A stretch of 64,000 nucleotides of DNA from Pedococcus badiiscoriae (GCF_013408925.1 NZ_JACCAB010000001.1:1364001-1428000); one strand, 5' to 3'; shown: positions 1 to 8,873, counted from the stretch's first letter. Numbers and translations: made by a program. The notes: generated by a model not told the origin, from the sequence alone.

Positions 1-6
1 CCCCGG

Positions 7-552
7 GTGTCCGAGCCGTTGAATGGACCCATGGCAGCCCAGCGTCCCTATCGAGTCACCGTCGTCTGCACCGGCAACATCTGCCGCTCCCCGATGGGCG
101 AGTTCATCCTGCGCGAACGGTTCGAGGACGCGGGCCTGGGCGGCGTCGTGGAGGTCGACTCCGCGGGCACCCACTCGTGGGAGGTGGGCAGCCCCGCCGA
201 CCCACGGACCTTGGCGGCGCTGGCGCGGAACGGCCACGGCGACTTCGGGGGCCGCGACCACGTCGCGCGCAAGTTCGAGCCCTCCTGGCTGTCTGAGGTC
301 GACCTCGTGCTGGCCGCCGACGCCGGACACCACCGCGAGCTGACCAGGCTCGCCCGCACGCCGGAGCAGCGCGCCAAGATCAGGCTGTTCCGCTCGTTCG
401 ACCCCGACGCCGCCCGCTCCGGCATGCTCGACATGGACGATCCCTGGTACGGCGACGACTCCTCCTTCGACCAGACGTACGCCGAGGTGGTCGCGGCCGC
501 TGACGGCGTGGTCGCCCACGTACGCCGCGAGCTCGACCAGGGGAATAGTTGA
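7..552 (+). CDS. Low molecular weight protein-tyrosine phosphatase
   Basis: A cytoplasmic enzyme that removes phosphate from phosphotyrosine through a cysteinyl-phosphate intermediate. The P-loop CTGNICRS is at residues 21-28 (nucleophile C21, R27), and the general-acid loop DPWYG is at 145-149 with D145. The length of 181 aa is slightly above the usual 150-165. The GTG at 7 lies at the window edge. The in-frame ATG at 31 would give a more typical N-terminus with the P-loop near residue 13, so the start is uncertain. The stop overlaps a small AT-rich inverted repeat, and a TPR gene follows 25 nt later. In Gram-positive bacteria this family often reverses tyrosine phosphorylation of polysaccharide export proteins, but no such kinase is nearby and the substrate is unknown. 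Confidence 0.9.
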   Translation: MSEPLNGPMAAQRPYRVTVVCTGNICRSPMGEFILRERFEDAGLGGVVEVDSAGTHSWEVGSPADPRTLAALARNGHGDFGGRDHVARKFEPSWLSEVDLVLAADAGHHRELTRLARTPEQRAKIRLFRSFDPDAARSGMLDMDDPWYGDDSSFDQTYAEVVAAADGVVAHVRRELDQGNS

Positions 553-565
553 ATATCGAACTATT
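544..565. promoter_or_regulatory. AT-rich inverted repeat, possible operator
   Basis: The arms AATAGTT (544-550) and AACTATT (559-565) are separated by GAATATCG. The repeat begins inside the last codons of the phosphatase gene and ends 12 nt before the ATG of the TPR gene. It is conspicuously AT-rich for this DNA. It could be an operator or promoter element for the TPR gene. The stem is too AT-rich to be a good terminator here. No regulator can be assigned. Confidence 0.3.
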
Positions 566-577
566 GTTGAGCGGGGC

Positions 578-970
578 ATGACGACGAACAGCACGCCTTT
601 CGCCCTTCGGCTCGAGTGGGCCCGCAGCCGCTTCGACGACGGCGACTTCAGCGCTGCCGTCGCCCTGCTGCGCGAGCTCGTCGAGGAGTCCGAGTCCGAG
701 ACGTCCGAGCACCTGCACGGCACCGCCGACCTGCGGCTGATGCTGGCCCGGGCATACTTCGGCTCGGCGCAGCTGGGCCGCGCGGAGACCCTGCTCCGTG
801 CACTCGCCGAGGAATCGCCCGACGACGGCTACGTCCACCTGCTGCTCGGCCGCACCCTGCAGCGGCAACGCCGCTACACCGACGCGCAGCGCCACCTGGC
901 CCTCGCCGAGGTGCTGGGAGACTACGAGCGCCCCGCCGCCTACGGAGGCGTCTCGGTCGCGACCCGCTGA
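578..970 (+). CDS. Tetratricopeptide repeat protein
   Basis: A small cytoplasmic helical-repeat protein of 130 aa. Residues about 10-40, 45-80 and 82-115 read as TPR-like helix pairs, with the pattern A-x-x-L-L-R at RELVEE and RALAEE and the DDGYVHLLLGRTLQRQRRYTDA segment typical of a TPR. There is no signal peptide or membrane segment. Such single-domain TPR proteins act as protein-binding scaffolds, and no partner can be named. It starts at ATG 578 just after the phosphatase gene and is probably co-transcribed with it. It ends 51 nt before the convergent aldo/keto reductase gene. Confidence 0.8.
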   Translation: MTTNSTPFALRLEWARSRFDDGDFSAAVALLRELVEESESETSEHLHGTADLRLMLARAYFGSAQLGRAETLLRALAEESPDDGYVHLLLGRTLQRQRRYTDAQRHLALAEVLGDYERPAAYGGVSVATR

Positions 971-1021
971 GAGCGGGGCCTCCGCTGAGCCCAAGCCTCC
1001 GCAGCGACGGGCTCGCCCGGG

Positions 1022-2053
1022 TCAGCGGCCGCCGGCCAGCTTCCGGTCGCGCTGGTCGACACCCGCAGGGCCGTAGGGGTAGTCGTCCATCTGGGGAGCG
1101 CTGACCTCGGACAGCCGGTCGAGCTGCTCGGCGGACAGGTCGAGGTCGGCCGCCGCGAGGTTGTCGCGCAGCTGCTCGACGGTACGGGCGCCGAGGATCA
1201 CCGACGTGACCGCCGGCTGGGCGCCGACCCAGGCGAGCGCGACCTGCGCGGGCGTGACCCCGGCCTCCTTCGCCACCTCGACCACGGCGTCGATGACCGC
1301 CCAGGTGCGCTCCTGCTGGTTGCGCGGCCCGTACGCCTCCATGCCCCGCTCCGGGTCCTCGCCCAGGCGCGACTCCCCCTTCGGCGTCGTGTCGCGCTGG
1401 TACTTCCCGGTGAGCCACCCCCCGGCCAGGGGTGACCAGGGGAGCAGTCCCAGCCCGCCGTCGAGACAGGCCGGCACGACCTCGTGCTCGATGTCGCGGA
1501 CCAGCAGGTTGTACTGCGGCTGCAGCGTCACCGGTGCTGTCCAACCGTGGGCCCGCGCCGTGTGGACGGCCTTGGTGACCTGCCAGCCGAGGTAGTTGGA
1601 GAAGCCGTAGTAGGAGATCTTGCCGGCGCTGACGGCGTCGTCGAGGAAGCGAAGGGTCTCCTCCAGCGGCGTCACGGCGTCCCACGCGTGCATCTGGTAG
1701 AGGTCGATGTGCTCGACGTCGAGCCGGCGCAGCGAGTCGTCGAGGGCGCGCCGCAGGTGACGGCGGGAGAGGCCGAGGTCGTTCGGCCCGTCGCCCATCG
1801 GGAAGCGGCCCTTCGTCGCGATCACGAGCTGGTCCGCGTCGGTCGGGTGGGCAGCCAGCCAGCGACCGATGATCTCCTCGGACACCCCGGCGCTGTAGAC
1901 GTCGGCGGTGTCCAGGAAGGTGCCACCGGCCTCGACGTAGGCCTCCATGATCTGGCCTGACGTGGTCTCGTCCGCCTCCGCCCCGAACGTCATGGTGCCG
2001 AGGCACTGGGTGGAGACGACGGTGCCTGAGGAGCCGAGCGTGGTGTATCGCAT
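1022..2053 (-). CDS. Aldo/keto reductase
   Basis: A predicted NADPH-dependent oxidoreductase of 343 aa with the AKR barrel fold. The catalytic tetrad is visible: D48 and Y53 in DTADVY, K81 in IATKGR and H122 in QMHAWD. The C-terminal cofactor region (SVILGARTVEQL) is also present. The protein resembles YajO/YghZ-like AKRs that reduce small aldehydes and ketones. The N-terminus MRYTTLGSSG is typical of the family and fixes the start at 2053. It is divergent from purB with 90 nt between the starts. The open frame continues far upstream across purB on the opposite strand, but that is shadow. The substrate is unknown. Confidence 0.9.
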   Translation of the reverse strand: MRYTTLGSSGTVVSTQCLGTMTFGAEADETTSGQIMEAYVEAGGTFLDTADVYSAGVSEEIIGRWLAAHPTDADQLVIATKGRFPMGDGPNDLGLSRRHLRRALDDSLRRLDVEHIDLYQMHAWDAVTPLEETLRFLDDAVSAGKISYYGFSNYLGWQVTKAVHTARAHGWTAPVTLQPQYNLLVRDIEHEVVPACLDGGLGLLPWSPLAGGWLTGKYQRDTTPKGESRLGEDPERGMEAYGPRNQQERTWAVIDAVVEVAKEAGVTPAQVALAWVGAQPAVTSVILGARTVEQLRDNLAAADLDLSAEQLDRLSEVSAPQMDDYPYGPAGVDQRDRKLAGGR

Positions 2054-2143
2054 GCTCCCCACCGTATGCCGCCCGCTGCAGATCCCGCCCGTTGGCGTCG
2101 GACCGTGTCCGCGGCGCCCTCGCCACTCTGGGAGACTGTCGAC

Positions 2144-3553
2144 ATGGCTTCGCTTGCTGACGCGACCCCACCCATCGCGCTGGGCGCCCTCGACGGCCGC
2201 TACCGCGGTGCGGTGGCCCCTCTCGTCGACCACCTGTCCGAGCCGGCGCTCAACCGGGAGCGGGTGCGGGTCGAGGTCGAGTGGCTGATCTTCCTGACCA
2301 CCCACCAGGTCGTCCCCGGTGTCCGGACCCTGACCGACGACGAGCAGCAGCGGCTGCGGCAGGTCGTCGAGGACTTCGACGCCGACGCGATCGCCGAGCT
2401 GGCCCAGATCGAGCGCGAGACCCAGCACGACGTCAAGGCTGTCGAGTACTTCCTCAAGCGGCGCCTCACCGCGATCGCCCCCGGCGAGGAGGACCGCGGT
2501 CTCGCCGAGCTCATCCACTTCTGCTGCACGAGTGAGGACATCAACAACCTGTCCTACGCGCTCATGGTCAAGGGTGCGGTGAGCGAGGTCTGGCTGCCGC
2601 GCGCCACCGAGCTGGTCGAGTCGGTCGCCACCATGGCCTCCGACCTGCGCGAGGTACCTCTCCTGGCACACACCCACGGGCAGCCGGCCACGCCGACGAC
2701 GATGGGCAAGGAGCTGGCGGTCCTGGCCCACCGGCTCGGACGCCAGCTGCGCCGGATCGAGCGGGCCGAGTACCTCGGCAAGCTCAACGGTGCGACCGGC
2801 ACGTACGGCGCCCACCTCGCGGCAGTGCCGGATGCCGACTGGCCGTCGCTGAGCCGCGAGTTCGTGGAGTCGCTGGGGCTGCAGTGGAACCCGCTCACCA
2901 CCCAGATCGAGTCGCATGACTGGCAGGCCGAGCTGTACGCCGACCTGGCCCGGTTCAACCGGATCCTGCACAACCTGTGCACCGACGTCTGGACCTACAT
3001 CTCGCTCGGCTACTTCGCCCAGGTCCGAGGTCAGGGCACGGTCGGGTCGAGCACGATGCCGCACAAGGTCAACCCGATCCGCTTCGAGAACGCCGAGGCC
3101 AACCTCGAGGTGAGCAACGCCCTGTTCGACGTGCTCTCGTCGACCCTGGTCAACAGCCGGCTGCAGCGCGACCTCACCGACTCCTCCATGCAGCGCAACA
3201 TCGGGGTCGCGTTCGGCCACTCGCTGCTCGCCATCGACAACGCCGCCCGTGGGCTGGCCGGGCTCGATGCCGTCCCGTCCGCGATGGCCGCCGACCTCGA
3301 CGCCAACTGGGAGGTGCTCGGCGAGCCCGTCCAGTCGGCGATGCGCGCGCTGGCCGCCCAGGGCGTCGCCGGCATGGAGAACCCCTACGAGCGGCTCAAG
3401 GAGCTCACCCGCGGCCGCCGCATCACCGGTGACGACCTGCGCGAGTTCATCGCCGGCCTCGGCCTGCCCGACGACGTCGCGAAGCGCTTGGCCGAGCTGA
3501 CGCCGCAGACCTACATCGGGGTCGCCCCCGAGCTGGTCGACTACCTCGACTGA
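2144..3553 (+). CDS. purB: Adenylosuccinate lyase
   Basis: It catalyses two steps of purine synthesis: SAICAR to AICAR plus fumarate, and adenylosuccinate to AMP plus fumarate. It is a cytoplasmic homotetramer of 469 aa. The fumarase/ASL signature GSSTMPHKVNP is at residues 301-311, with the mobile-loop serines S302/S303. HTHGQPATPTTMGKE in the middle carries another conserved active-site histidine segment. The protein is of the longer E. coli type, judging by length. The start is ATG 2144, preceded by GGGAG at 2130-2134. An upstream in-frame ATG at 2066 adds an unlikely tail. The gene is followed by an isolated DUF2568 gene. Confidence 0.97.
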   Translation: MASLADATPPIALGALDGRYRGAVAPLVDHLSEPALNRERVRVEVEWLIFLTTHQVVPGVRTLTDDEQQRLRQVVEDFDADAIAELAQIERETQHDVKAVEYFLKRRLTAIAPGEEDRGLAELIHFCCTSEDINNLSYALMVKGAVSEVWLPRATELVESVATMASDLREVPLLAHTHGQPATPTTMGKELAVLAHRLGRQLRRIERAEYLGKLNGATGTYGAHLAAVPDADWPSLSREFVESLGLQWNPLTTQIESHDWQAELYADLARFNRILHNLCTDVWTYISLGYFAQVRGQGTVGSSTMPHKVNPIRFENAEANLEVSNALFDVLSSTLVNSRLQRDLTDSSMQRNIGVAFGHSLLAIDNAARGLAGLDAVPSAMAADLDANWEVLGEPVQSAMRALAAQGVAGMENPYERLKELTRGRRITGDDLREFIAGLGLPDDVAKRLAELTPQTYIGVAPELVDYLD

Positions 3554-3584
3554 CCGGTATGCCGCGTGGCTGATCGGAGGTGAC

Positions 3585-3932
3585 GTGAAGGTTCTCGGGT
3601 GGCTGGTGCTGGCCCTGGTCTTCGTCGACGAGCTCTTGGCTGCCGCGGCCGCTGCGGTCTGGGGACACCACACGGGCGGGGTGCTGCTGGCGGTCGCGAT
3701 GCCGCTGGTCGTGGTCGCGGTGTGGTGGACGTTCGCGTCGCCCAAGGCGCCTCGGGGCGGCCCGGTCGTACGGCCGGTGACCAAGGTCGTCGTGTTCGGG
3801 CTGACCGGTGCCGGACTCTGGGCGGCAGGTCACCACGGCTGGGCGGTGGCCTTCCTGGTGTTCTCGCTGGTCGTGAACGGCCTGGCGCAGCTGGCGCAGG
3901 TGCGCGCGCTCGTCCCCGAAGTCAGACGGTGA
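3585..3932 (+). CDS. YrdB/DUF2568 family membrane protein
   Basis: A 115-aa protein with four hydrophobic segments (about 4-26, 32-49, 65-84 and 88-108). The short WWTFASPKAPRGG loop between segments 2 and 3 is the hallmark of the DUF2568 family. It is an inner-membrane protein of unknown function. The GTG start at 3585 is supported by GGAGG at 3576-3580. It follows purB by 31 nt, and the intervening DNA carries a 17-mer that recurs in a hairpin at 44880. The 3' end overlaps the convergent VOC gene by 11 nt. Confidence 0.75.
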   Translation: MKVLGWLVLALVFVDELLAAAAAAVWGHHTGGVLLAVAMPLVVVAVWWTFASPKAPRGGPVVRPVTKVVVFGLTGAGLWAAGHHGWAVAFLVFSLVVNGLAQLAQVRALVPEVRR

Positions 3933-4566
3933 CCTTGCCGGTCGGGGTGTCGAAGGTGACCGCGAGCAGCCCGGGCGTGCCGTGCGGTGCGACGAAGGTG
4001 AAGTCGATGACCGAGGAGGTCTGGTCGACGGGGAGGTTGAGCCAGTCCCGCACGCGCGCCGGGTCGCCGGCGATCTGCAGCCCGTCGATGGTGACGTGGG
4101 TGTGCGCCGCGGTGGACGGGTGCAGGGACGGGTCGTCCCACTTGATGAAGAACGGCAGCTGCGGGTCGGACATCAGGCCCTTGACGCCGAGCTGACGCCA
4201 CCGGAGCTCGACACCGTCGGGACGGTGCCGGTTGCCGACCACGGCCTCGCGGCCGATGCGCGCTTCGTACGGTGCGAGGTCGTCCACCGCGACCACCCAA
4301 CCGAGCCAGCCGCCCCCAGCCTCGGACCGGGCGCGGACGGCCTGCCCGAAGGGGGCCTTGTCCGATGCCGGATGGTCCAGGACCTCAACGACCTCGACGT
4401 AACGCTCGTGCGCCAGCGGGAGGATCACGTTGCGCGTACCGAAGCGCGGGTGGATTCCCCCATCGACCGGGTCGACCCCGATCAGCTTGGCGAGGCGTTC
4501 CGCGGTCGCCTGCAGTCCGTCGTGCTCCGCCGCATACGAAACGTGGTCAACTCGCATACCCGACAT
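3922..4566 (-). CDS. VOC family (glyoxalase-like) protein
   Basis: A 214-aa cytoplasmic protein beginning VDHVSYAAE, the entry strand of a vicinal-oxygen-chelate beta-alpha-beta module. A second module begins near LGWVVAVDDL. Metal-ligand-like residues are H at the start (DHVSYA) and E in the YVEVVEVLD strand. The C-terminal third resembles the Glyoxalase_3-like family of hypothetical proteins. Enzymes of this fold include glyoxalases, dioxygenases and resistance proteins, and the reaction here cannot be deduced. Starts at 4566 or, three codons later, at the ATG for MRVDHVSY are both possible. It converges with the DUF2568 gene. Confidence 0.75.
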   Translation of the reverse strand: MSGMRVDHVSYAAEHDGLQATAERLAKLIGVDPVDGGIHPRFGTRNVILPLAHERYVEVVEVLDHPASDKAPFGQAVRARSEAGGGWLGWVVAVDDLAPYEARIGREAVVGNRHRPDGVELRWRQLGVKGLMSDPQLPFFIKWDDPSLHPSTAAHTHVTIDGLQIAGDPARVRDWLNLPVDQTSSVIDFTFVAPHGTPGLLAVTFDTPTGKVTV

Positions 4567-4605
4567 CGTGACATACGTCAGGGAGTGCTTCTGACACGGG
4601 TGCGC

Positions 4606-5433
4606 TCAGTGGGATGAAGGCCGCGCCGCGGTGCCGCGCTGCCGGACCGCCTCGTAGATCACGATGGCCGCGGAGGTCGCGACGTTGAGCGAGTTCGCCT
4701 TTCCCACCATGGGGATCCGCACCTTGTGCGCGGCGTGGTCGAGCACCTCGTCGGTCAGTCCGTACTTCTCGGCGCCGACCGCGATGGCCACCGGACCGGT
4801 GTAGTCGACCTCGGTGTGCAGCACGTCCGTGTCCGGCGTCGTGGCCACCAGGGCGATGCCCCGGGCGTCCAGCCAGGCGAGGGTGTCCGCCGTGGAGTCG
4901 CTGGCCACCGGCACGCTGAAGACGGTGCCCTTCGAGGCCCGCACGAGGTTGGGGTTGCCCCAGTCGGTCACCGGGTCGGCGGCGACGACCGCCTCCGCGC
5001 CCGCGGCGTCGGCCGTGCGCAGCATGGCTCCGAGGTTGCCGGGCTTCTCGACTCCCTGGCACAGGACGGTCAGCGCGGTGGGCCCGACGACCAGGTCGGC
5101 GCACCGGCGCACGACGGAGGGGACCACGGCGAGGAAGCCGTCCGGCCCCTCGCGGTAGGCCGCCCGCTCGAAGGCCGTCCGCGACACCTGGACGGTCTCC
5201 ACCCCCTGGCGTCGCATCTCGTCGACGACGCGGACCTGGCTGGTCGGGTCGAGCATCAGCTCGGGGCAGAAGTAGAGCGCCTCGGGCCGCACGCCGGCGC
5301 CGAGGGCGAGCGACAGCTCCTCGTAGCCCTCGATGAGCGTCTGGGCCGTCTCCTCGCGCGTCCGGCGTCGTCGAAGGGCCGCGAGTGACTTCAGGCGCGG
5401 GTTCGACGGCGAGGTGATGATCAGGTCAGCCAT
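4606..5433 (-). CDS. TrmH/SpoU family RNA 2'-O-methyltransferase
   Basis: A SAM-dependent RNA ribose methyltransferase of 275 aa. An N-terminal substrate-binding domain (about 1-105, ITSPSNPRLKSL) precedes a SPOUT knot domain. The knot motifs are complete: PGNLGAMLRTAD at 131-142, GAEKYGLT at 220-227, and IPMVGKANSLNV at 240-251. The family includes rRNA methyltransferases such as RlmB and the thiostrepton-resistance type. The modified nucleotide cannot be predicted from sequence. It stands on the minus strand with the HAD and lactate dehydrogenase genes. Spacing is 41 nt, so an operon with the HAD gene is plausible. Confidence 0.88.
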   Translation of the reverse strand: MADLIITSPSNPRLKSLAALRRRRTREETAQTLIEGYEELSLALGAGVRPEALYFCPELMLDPTSQVRVVDEMRRQGVETVQVSRTAFERAAYREGPDGFLAVVPSVVRRCADLVVGPTALTVLCQGVEKPGNLGAMLRTADAAGAEAVVAADPVTDWGNPNLVRASKGTVFSVPVASDSTADTLAWLDARGIALVATTPDTDVLHTEVDYTGPVAIAVGAEKYGLTDEVLDHAAHKVRIPMVGKANSLNVATSAAIVIYEAVRQRGTAARPSSH

Positions 5434-5474
5434 GGCGATCTCAGTCTGTCAGGTCCGCCGGGCCGCGCCCGCGG

Positions 5475-6287
5475 CTACACCAACGAGCGCAGGACGGGCA
5501 CCAGCCCGTCCTCGTCGACGTCGAGGGTGACCTCGTCGGCGATCGCCTTCACCTCGTCGGGGGCGTTGCCCATGGCCACTCCCCGCGCGGCCCAGTGCAG
5601 CATCTCGATGTCGTTGCGCTGGTCGCCGATGGCCACGGTGTGCCGGGGATCGACTTCCAGCCGTCGGCGCAGGATCTCCAGCGCGGAGCCCTTGGAGACC
5701 CCCTCGGGGTTGAGGTCGAGCCACGCGCTGAACCCGACGGCGTAGTTGACCCCGTGCAGGCCGATGCGTTCGGTGAGGGCCAGGAAGTCCTCGGCGGTGC
5801 CCCCGGGCGCGCGGAAGGTCACGCGCGTCACGGGTTCGGCGACGAGCTCCTCCCATTCCACGACCCGCAGCTCGCCCTGGAGCTCTCCGTCCGGGAAGGG
5901 CGCGCTCAGCTTGAACCCCACCCCGAGCTCCTCGACCGCGACAACCGCCCCGGGCCACTCGTGGCGCAGCAGGTTCAGGGCGGGCGCAGGGTCGAAGGTG
6001 ACCGCCTCGATGATGCGGAACCCGTTGTCCGCCAACGGATCCAGCTCGATGGTGACCGCACCGTTGGAGCACACGGCATACCCGGTCTCGATCCCGAGCT
6101 CGTCGAGGATCGTCGTCGTGGCCACGATCGAGCGCCCGGTGGCGACGATGACGTGGTGACCGGCCGCCACCACCGCGTGCACCGCCTCGCGCACAGCGGG
6201 TGACAGCTCGCCGGCGTGGTTGATGGTGGTGCCGTCGACATCGAGCGCGACGAGATGGGGAACGCTCACCCGGTGGGCCTCGGTCAT
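5475..6287 (-). CDS. Cof-type HAD superfamily phosphatase
   Basis: A 270-aa cytoplasmic phosphatase of the HAD IIB (Cof) class. Motif I is DVDGT with nucleophile D16 and acid/base D18. Motif II is VATGR at 48-52, motif III includes K199 in GVSKGSAL, and motif IV is GDQRNDIEML at 221-230 with D222 and D226. The cap domain lies between about 85 and 190. Members hydrolyse sugar phosphates, nucleotide phosphates or FMN/PLP precursors, and the substrate is not identifiable. The downstream gene on this strand is the SpoU methyltransferase. lldD lies upstream, ending 9 nt before this start, so the three are probably co-transcribed. Confidence 0.9.
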   Translation of the reverse strand: MTEAHRVSVPHLVALDVDGTTINHAGELSPAVREAVHAVVAAGHHVIVATGRSIVATTTILDELGIETGYAVCSNGAVTIELDPLADNGFRIIEAVTFDPAPALNLLRHEWPGAVVAVEELGVGFKLSAPFPDGELQGELRVVEWEELVAEPVTRVTFRAPGGTAEDFLALTERIGLHGVNYAVGFSAWLDLNPEGVSKGSALEILRRRLEVDPRHTVAIGDQRNDIEMLHWAARGVAMGNAPDEVKAIADEVTLDVDEDGLVPVLRSLV

Positions 6288-6296
6288 GCGGGCAGC

Positions 6297-7508
6297 CTAC
6301 GGAAGGCGGACGTGCTGCGGCCCGAGGTCCGAGATCCGGCGGGCCCCCAGCAGGGCCATGGTGCGTCGCACCTCGGTGGCCAGGATCTGCGCGGCACGCT
6401 CGACTCCCGCCTCGCCACCGGCCATCAGCCCGTAGAGGTAGGCGCGACCCACCAGGACACTGCTCGCGCCGAGGGCCATCGCGGCGACGACGTCCGAGCC
6501 CGACATGACGCCGGTGTCGACCATGACCTCCGGCCCGTCACCCAGGGCGGCCCGCACGTCTGGGAGCAGTCGCACCGGCACCGGCGCCTTGTCGAGCTGG
6601 CGACCGCCGTGGTTCGAGAGGATGATCGCGTCGGCGCCGGCCTCGAACATCCTGCGGGCGTCGTCGACGGTCTGGATGCCCTTGACGATGAGGGGGCCAT
6701 CCCAGGTCGACCGCACCCAGTCGAGGTCCTTGATCGTCATCGTGGGGTCGAAGAGTGCGTTCATCATCTCGGCCACCGTGCCGTCCCAGCGGTCCAGGCT
6801 GGCGAACCGCAGGGGCTCCGTGGTGAGGAAGTTGATCCACCAGCTCGGGTGCATGGCGCCGTCGAGGACCGTCCTGGCCGACAGGGCCGGAGGGATGGTG
6901 AAGCCGTTGCGGACGTCGCGCAGCCGTACCCCGGCGACCGGGACGTCGACGGTGAGCACGAGCGCCTCGAAGCCCGCGGCCCGGGCCCGCGCCATCAGGT
7001 CCTCCGCCGGGGCGTGGTCGCGCCAGACATAGAGCTGGAACCACTTGCGGGCGCTGGGCGATGCCTGCGCCACGCCCTCGACGTCGGTCGTCCCCAGCGT
7101 GGACAGCGCGTAGGGGATGCCGACCCGCTCCGCCACGCGGACGACGGCACGTTCTCCCTCGTGCTGCATCATCCGGGTGAAGCCGGTCGGTCCGAAGGTG
7201 AACGGCAGTGCGGACGGCGTGCCCAGCACCGTGGTCGTCGTGTCGATGTCGCCGACGTCGCGCAGCACCGACGGCTGGAAGGTCAGGTCGCGGAACGTCG
7301 CCCTGGCCCGCTGCAGGCTGAGCTCGGCCTCGGCCGCACCGTCGGTGTAGTCGAACACCGAGCGCGGCGTGCGTCGTCGCGCCACCTGCCGCAGGTCCGC
7401 GATGGTGAGGGCGGACGCGAGCCGCCGCTTCCTGGCGCTGAGCTCGACCGGGCTGGGGCGCAGCAAGGGCTTGAGCTCTGACCACTTGGGCAGCTGGCGA
7501 TCGCTCAT
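6297..7508 (-). CDS. lldD: FMN-dependent L-lactate dehydrogenase
   Basis: A peripheral-membrane flavoprotein that oxidises L-lactate to pyruvate and passes electrons to the quinone pool. It is 403 aa, with the FMN-binding TIM barrel seen as FGPTGFTRMM, TVDVPVAGVRLRD and IVKGIQT. The catalytic SNHGGRQLD carries H300, and VDTGVMSGSDVVAA with VGRAYLYGL forms the phosphate site. The sequence closely follows the mycobacterial LldD2 type (RTPRSVFDYTDG, GEAGVERA), which is why the symbol is given. The start lies 102 nt from the serS stop, a gap filled by a double-stem hairpin. lldD therefore probably has its own promoter there. Confidence 0.9.
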   Translation of the reverse strand: MSDRQLPKWSELKPLLRPSPVELSARKRRLASALTIADLRQVARRRTPRSVFDYTDGAAEAELSLQRARATFRDLTFQPSVLRDVGDIDTTTTVLGTPSALPFTFGPTGFTRMMQHEGERAVVRVAERVGIPYALSTLGTTDVEGVAQASPSARKWFQLYVWRDHAPAEDLMARARAAGFEALVLTVDVPVAGVRLRDVRNGFTIPPALSARTVLDGAMHPSWWINFLTTEPLRFASLDRWDGTVAEMMNALFDPTMTIKDLDWVRSTWDGPLIVKGIQTVDDARRMFEAGADAIILSNHGGRQLDKAPVPVRLLPDVRAALGDGPEVMVDTGVMSGSDVVAAMALGASSVLVGRAYLYGLMAGGEAGVERAAQILATEVRRTMALLGARRISDLGPQHVRLP

Positions 7509-7537
7509 GCCACCGACGCTACCCGCGGCGGCGCGAA

Positions 7538-7597
7538 ACGGCAGTTGCGTCGGCTTCCGCCCAGGAACTGCTGGGCGGGAGTGGACGCAACTGCCGT
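7538..7597 (-). terminator. Double-stem hairpin after serS
   Basis: An outer perfect 14-bp stem (ACGGCAGTTGCGTC at 7538-7551 pairing with 7584-7597) encloses an inner 8-bp stem (CCGCCCAG 7557-7564 with CTGGGCGG 7571-7578). It lies 14 nt beyond the serS stop and 29 nt before the lldD start. Position and strength fit a serS terminator. No clear T-tract follows, as is common in high-GC actinobacteria. The composite shape also resembles a small palindromic repeat (REP-like) element. Confidence 0.6.
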
Positions 7598-7610
7598 ATT
7601 GCGTGGGCCG

Positions 7611-8873
7611 TCAGACCGGCTTGAGGACCTCGAGGCCGAGGAACGGCTGCAGCGCCTTGGGGACCACGACCGAGCCGTCGGCCTGCTGGTGGTTCTCGAG
7701 GATGGCGACCATCCACCGGGTCGTCGCGAGCGTGCCGTTGAGGGTGGCCACCGCGCGGGTGCCCTGCCCGTTCGGGTCGCGCTCGCGGGTACCCAGCCGT
7801 CGCGCCTGGTAGGTCGTGCAGTTCGAGGTGGAGGTCAGCTCGCGGTAGCGGCCCTGGGTCGGCACCCACGCCTCGCAGTCGAACTTGCGCGCCGCCGGTC
7901 CACCGAGGTCGCCGGCCGCCGTGTCGATGACGCGATAGGGCACCTCGATCTTGGCGAGCATCTCCTTCTCCCAGCCCAGCAGTCGCTGGTGCTCGGCTGC
8001 CGCGTCCTCGACGCGGCAGTAGGTGAACATCTCGACCTTGTGGAACTGGTGCACGCGGATGATCCCGCGGGTGTCCTTGCCGTGCGACCCGGCCTCGCGG
8101 CGGTAGCACGCCGACCACCCGGCATACCGCTTCGGTCCGGCGGACAGGTCGAGGATCTCGTCGGCGTGGTACCCGGCGAGCGCCACCTCGGAGGTGCCGG
8201 TGAGGTAGAGGTCGTCGGCCTCGAGCCGGTAGACCTCGTCACCGTGCTTGTCGATGAACCCGGCACCGGCCATCACGTCGGCCTTGACCAACGTCGGCGT
8301 GATCATCGGGGTGAAGCCGTGCTCGACGGCCTGGGCGATCCCCATGGTGAGGAGCGCCAGCTCGAGCCGGGCGCCCACCCCCGTCAGGAAGTAGAACCGC
8401 GACCCGCTGACCTTGGCGCCACGCTCCATGTCGATGGCCGCGAGCGACTCGCCCAGCGCGAGGTGGTCCCGGGGCTCGAAGTCGAAGGTCGGGATCGTCC
8501 CGACCTCCTCGAGCACCGCGTAGTCGTCCTCGCCGCCGACGGGGACCCCGTCCTCGACGATGTTGCCGATCTGCCGGATCAGCCCGTCGAGCTCGACCTG
8601 CGCGGCGTCGGCGTCGGTCTGCAGCTGCTTGACTCGCGCGGCGAGCTCCTTGGTCTGCGCGAGCAGGGCCTGCTTCTCCTCGCCGCTGGCCTGGGCGACC
8701 TGCTTGCCCATCGACTTCTGCTGGGCGCGGAGCTGCTCGAACTCGGTGAGGGACGAGCGGTGCCGCTGCTCTGCCGCCAGGATCGAGTCGACGATGCCCT
8801 CGTCCTCACCGCGGGCGCGCTGGCTGGCGCGGACGCGGTCGGGGTCCTCACGCAGGAGCTTGATGTCGATCAC
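7611..8873 (-). CDS. serS: Seryl-tRNA synthetase
   Basis: It charges tRNA-Ser with serine in an ATP-dependent reaction and is a cytoplasmic homodimer of 420 aa. The N-terminal long antiparallel coiled coil that grips the tRNA variable arm spans about 25-105 ([10 protein letters not shown]... KQLQTDADA). The class II motif 2 is in [15 protein letters not shown]. The downstream [10 protein letters not shown] and the C-terminal [16 protein letters not shown] (motif 3 region) are intact. The start [12 protein letters not shown] is the canonical bacterial SerRS N-terminus. The 5' side faces a LysE-type exporter gene, with a perfect 15-bp hairpin in the shared intergenic DNA. Confidence 0.98.
   Translation of the reverse strand: MIDIKLLREDPDRVRASQRARGEDEGIVDSILAAEQRHRSSLTEFEQLRAQQKSMGKQVAQASGEEKQALLAQTKELAARVKQLQTDADAAQVELDGLIRQIGNIVEDGVPVGGEDDYAVLEEVGTIPTFDFEPRDHLALGESLAAIDMERGAKVSGSRFYFLTGVGARLELALLTMGIAQAVEHGFTPMITPTLVKADVMAGAGFIDKHGDEVYRLEADDLYLTGTSEVALAGYHADEILDLSAGPKRYAGWSACYRREAGSHGKDTRGIIRVHQFHKVEMFTYCRVEDAAAEHQRLLGWEKEMLAKIEVPYRVIDTAAGDLGGPAARKFDCEAWVPTQGRYRELTSTSNCTTYQARRLGTRERDPNGQGTRAVATLNGTLATTRWMVAILENHQQADGSVVVPKALQPFLGLEVLKPV

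Noticed and set aside
1022-3784. A 920-codon minus-strand open frame spanning the aldo/keto reductase and the whole of purB.
   Set aside because: Only the part to 2053 has a recognisable protein. The rest is antisense to purB, and such long empty frames are common in high-GC DNA.
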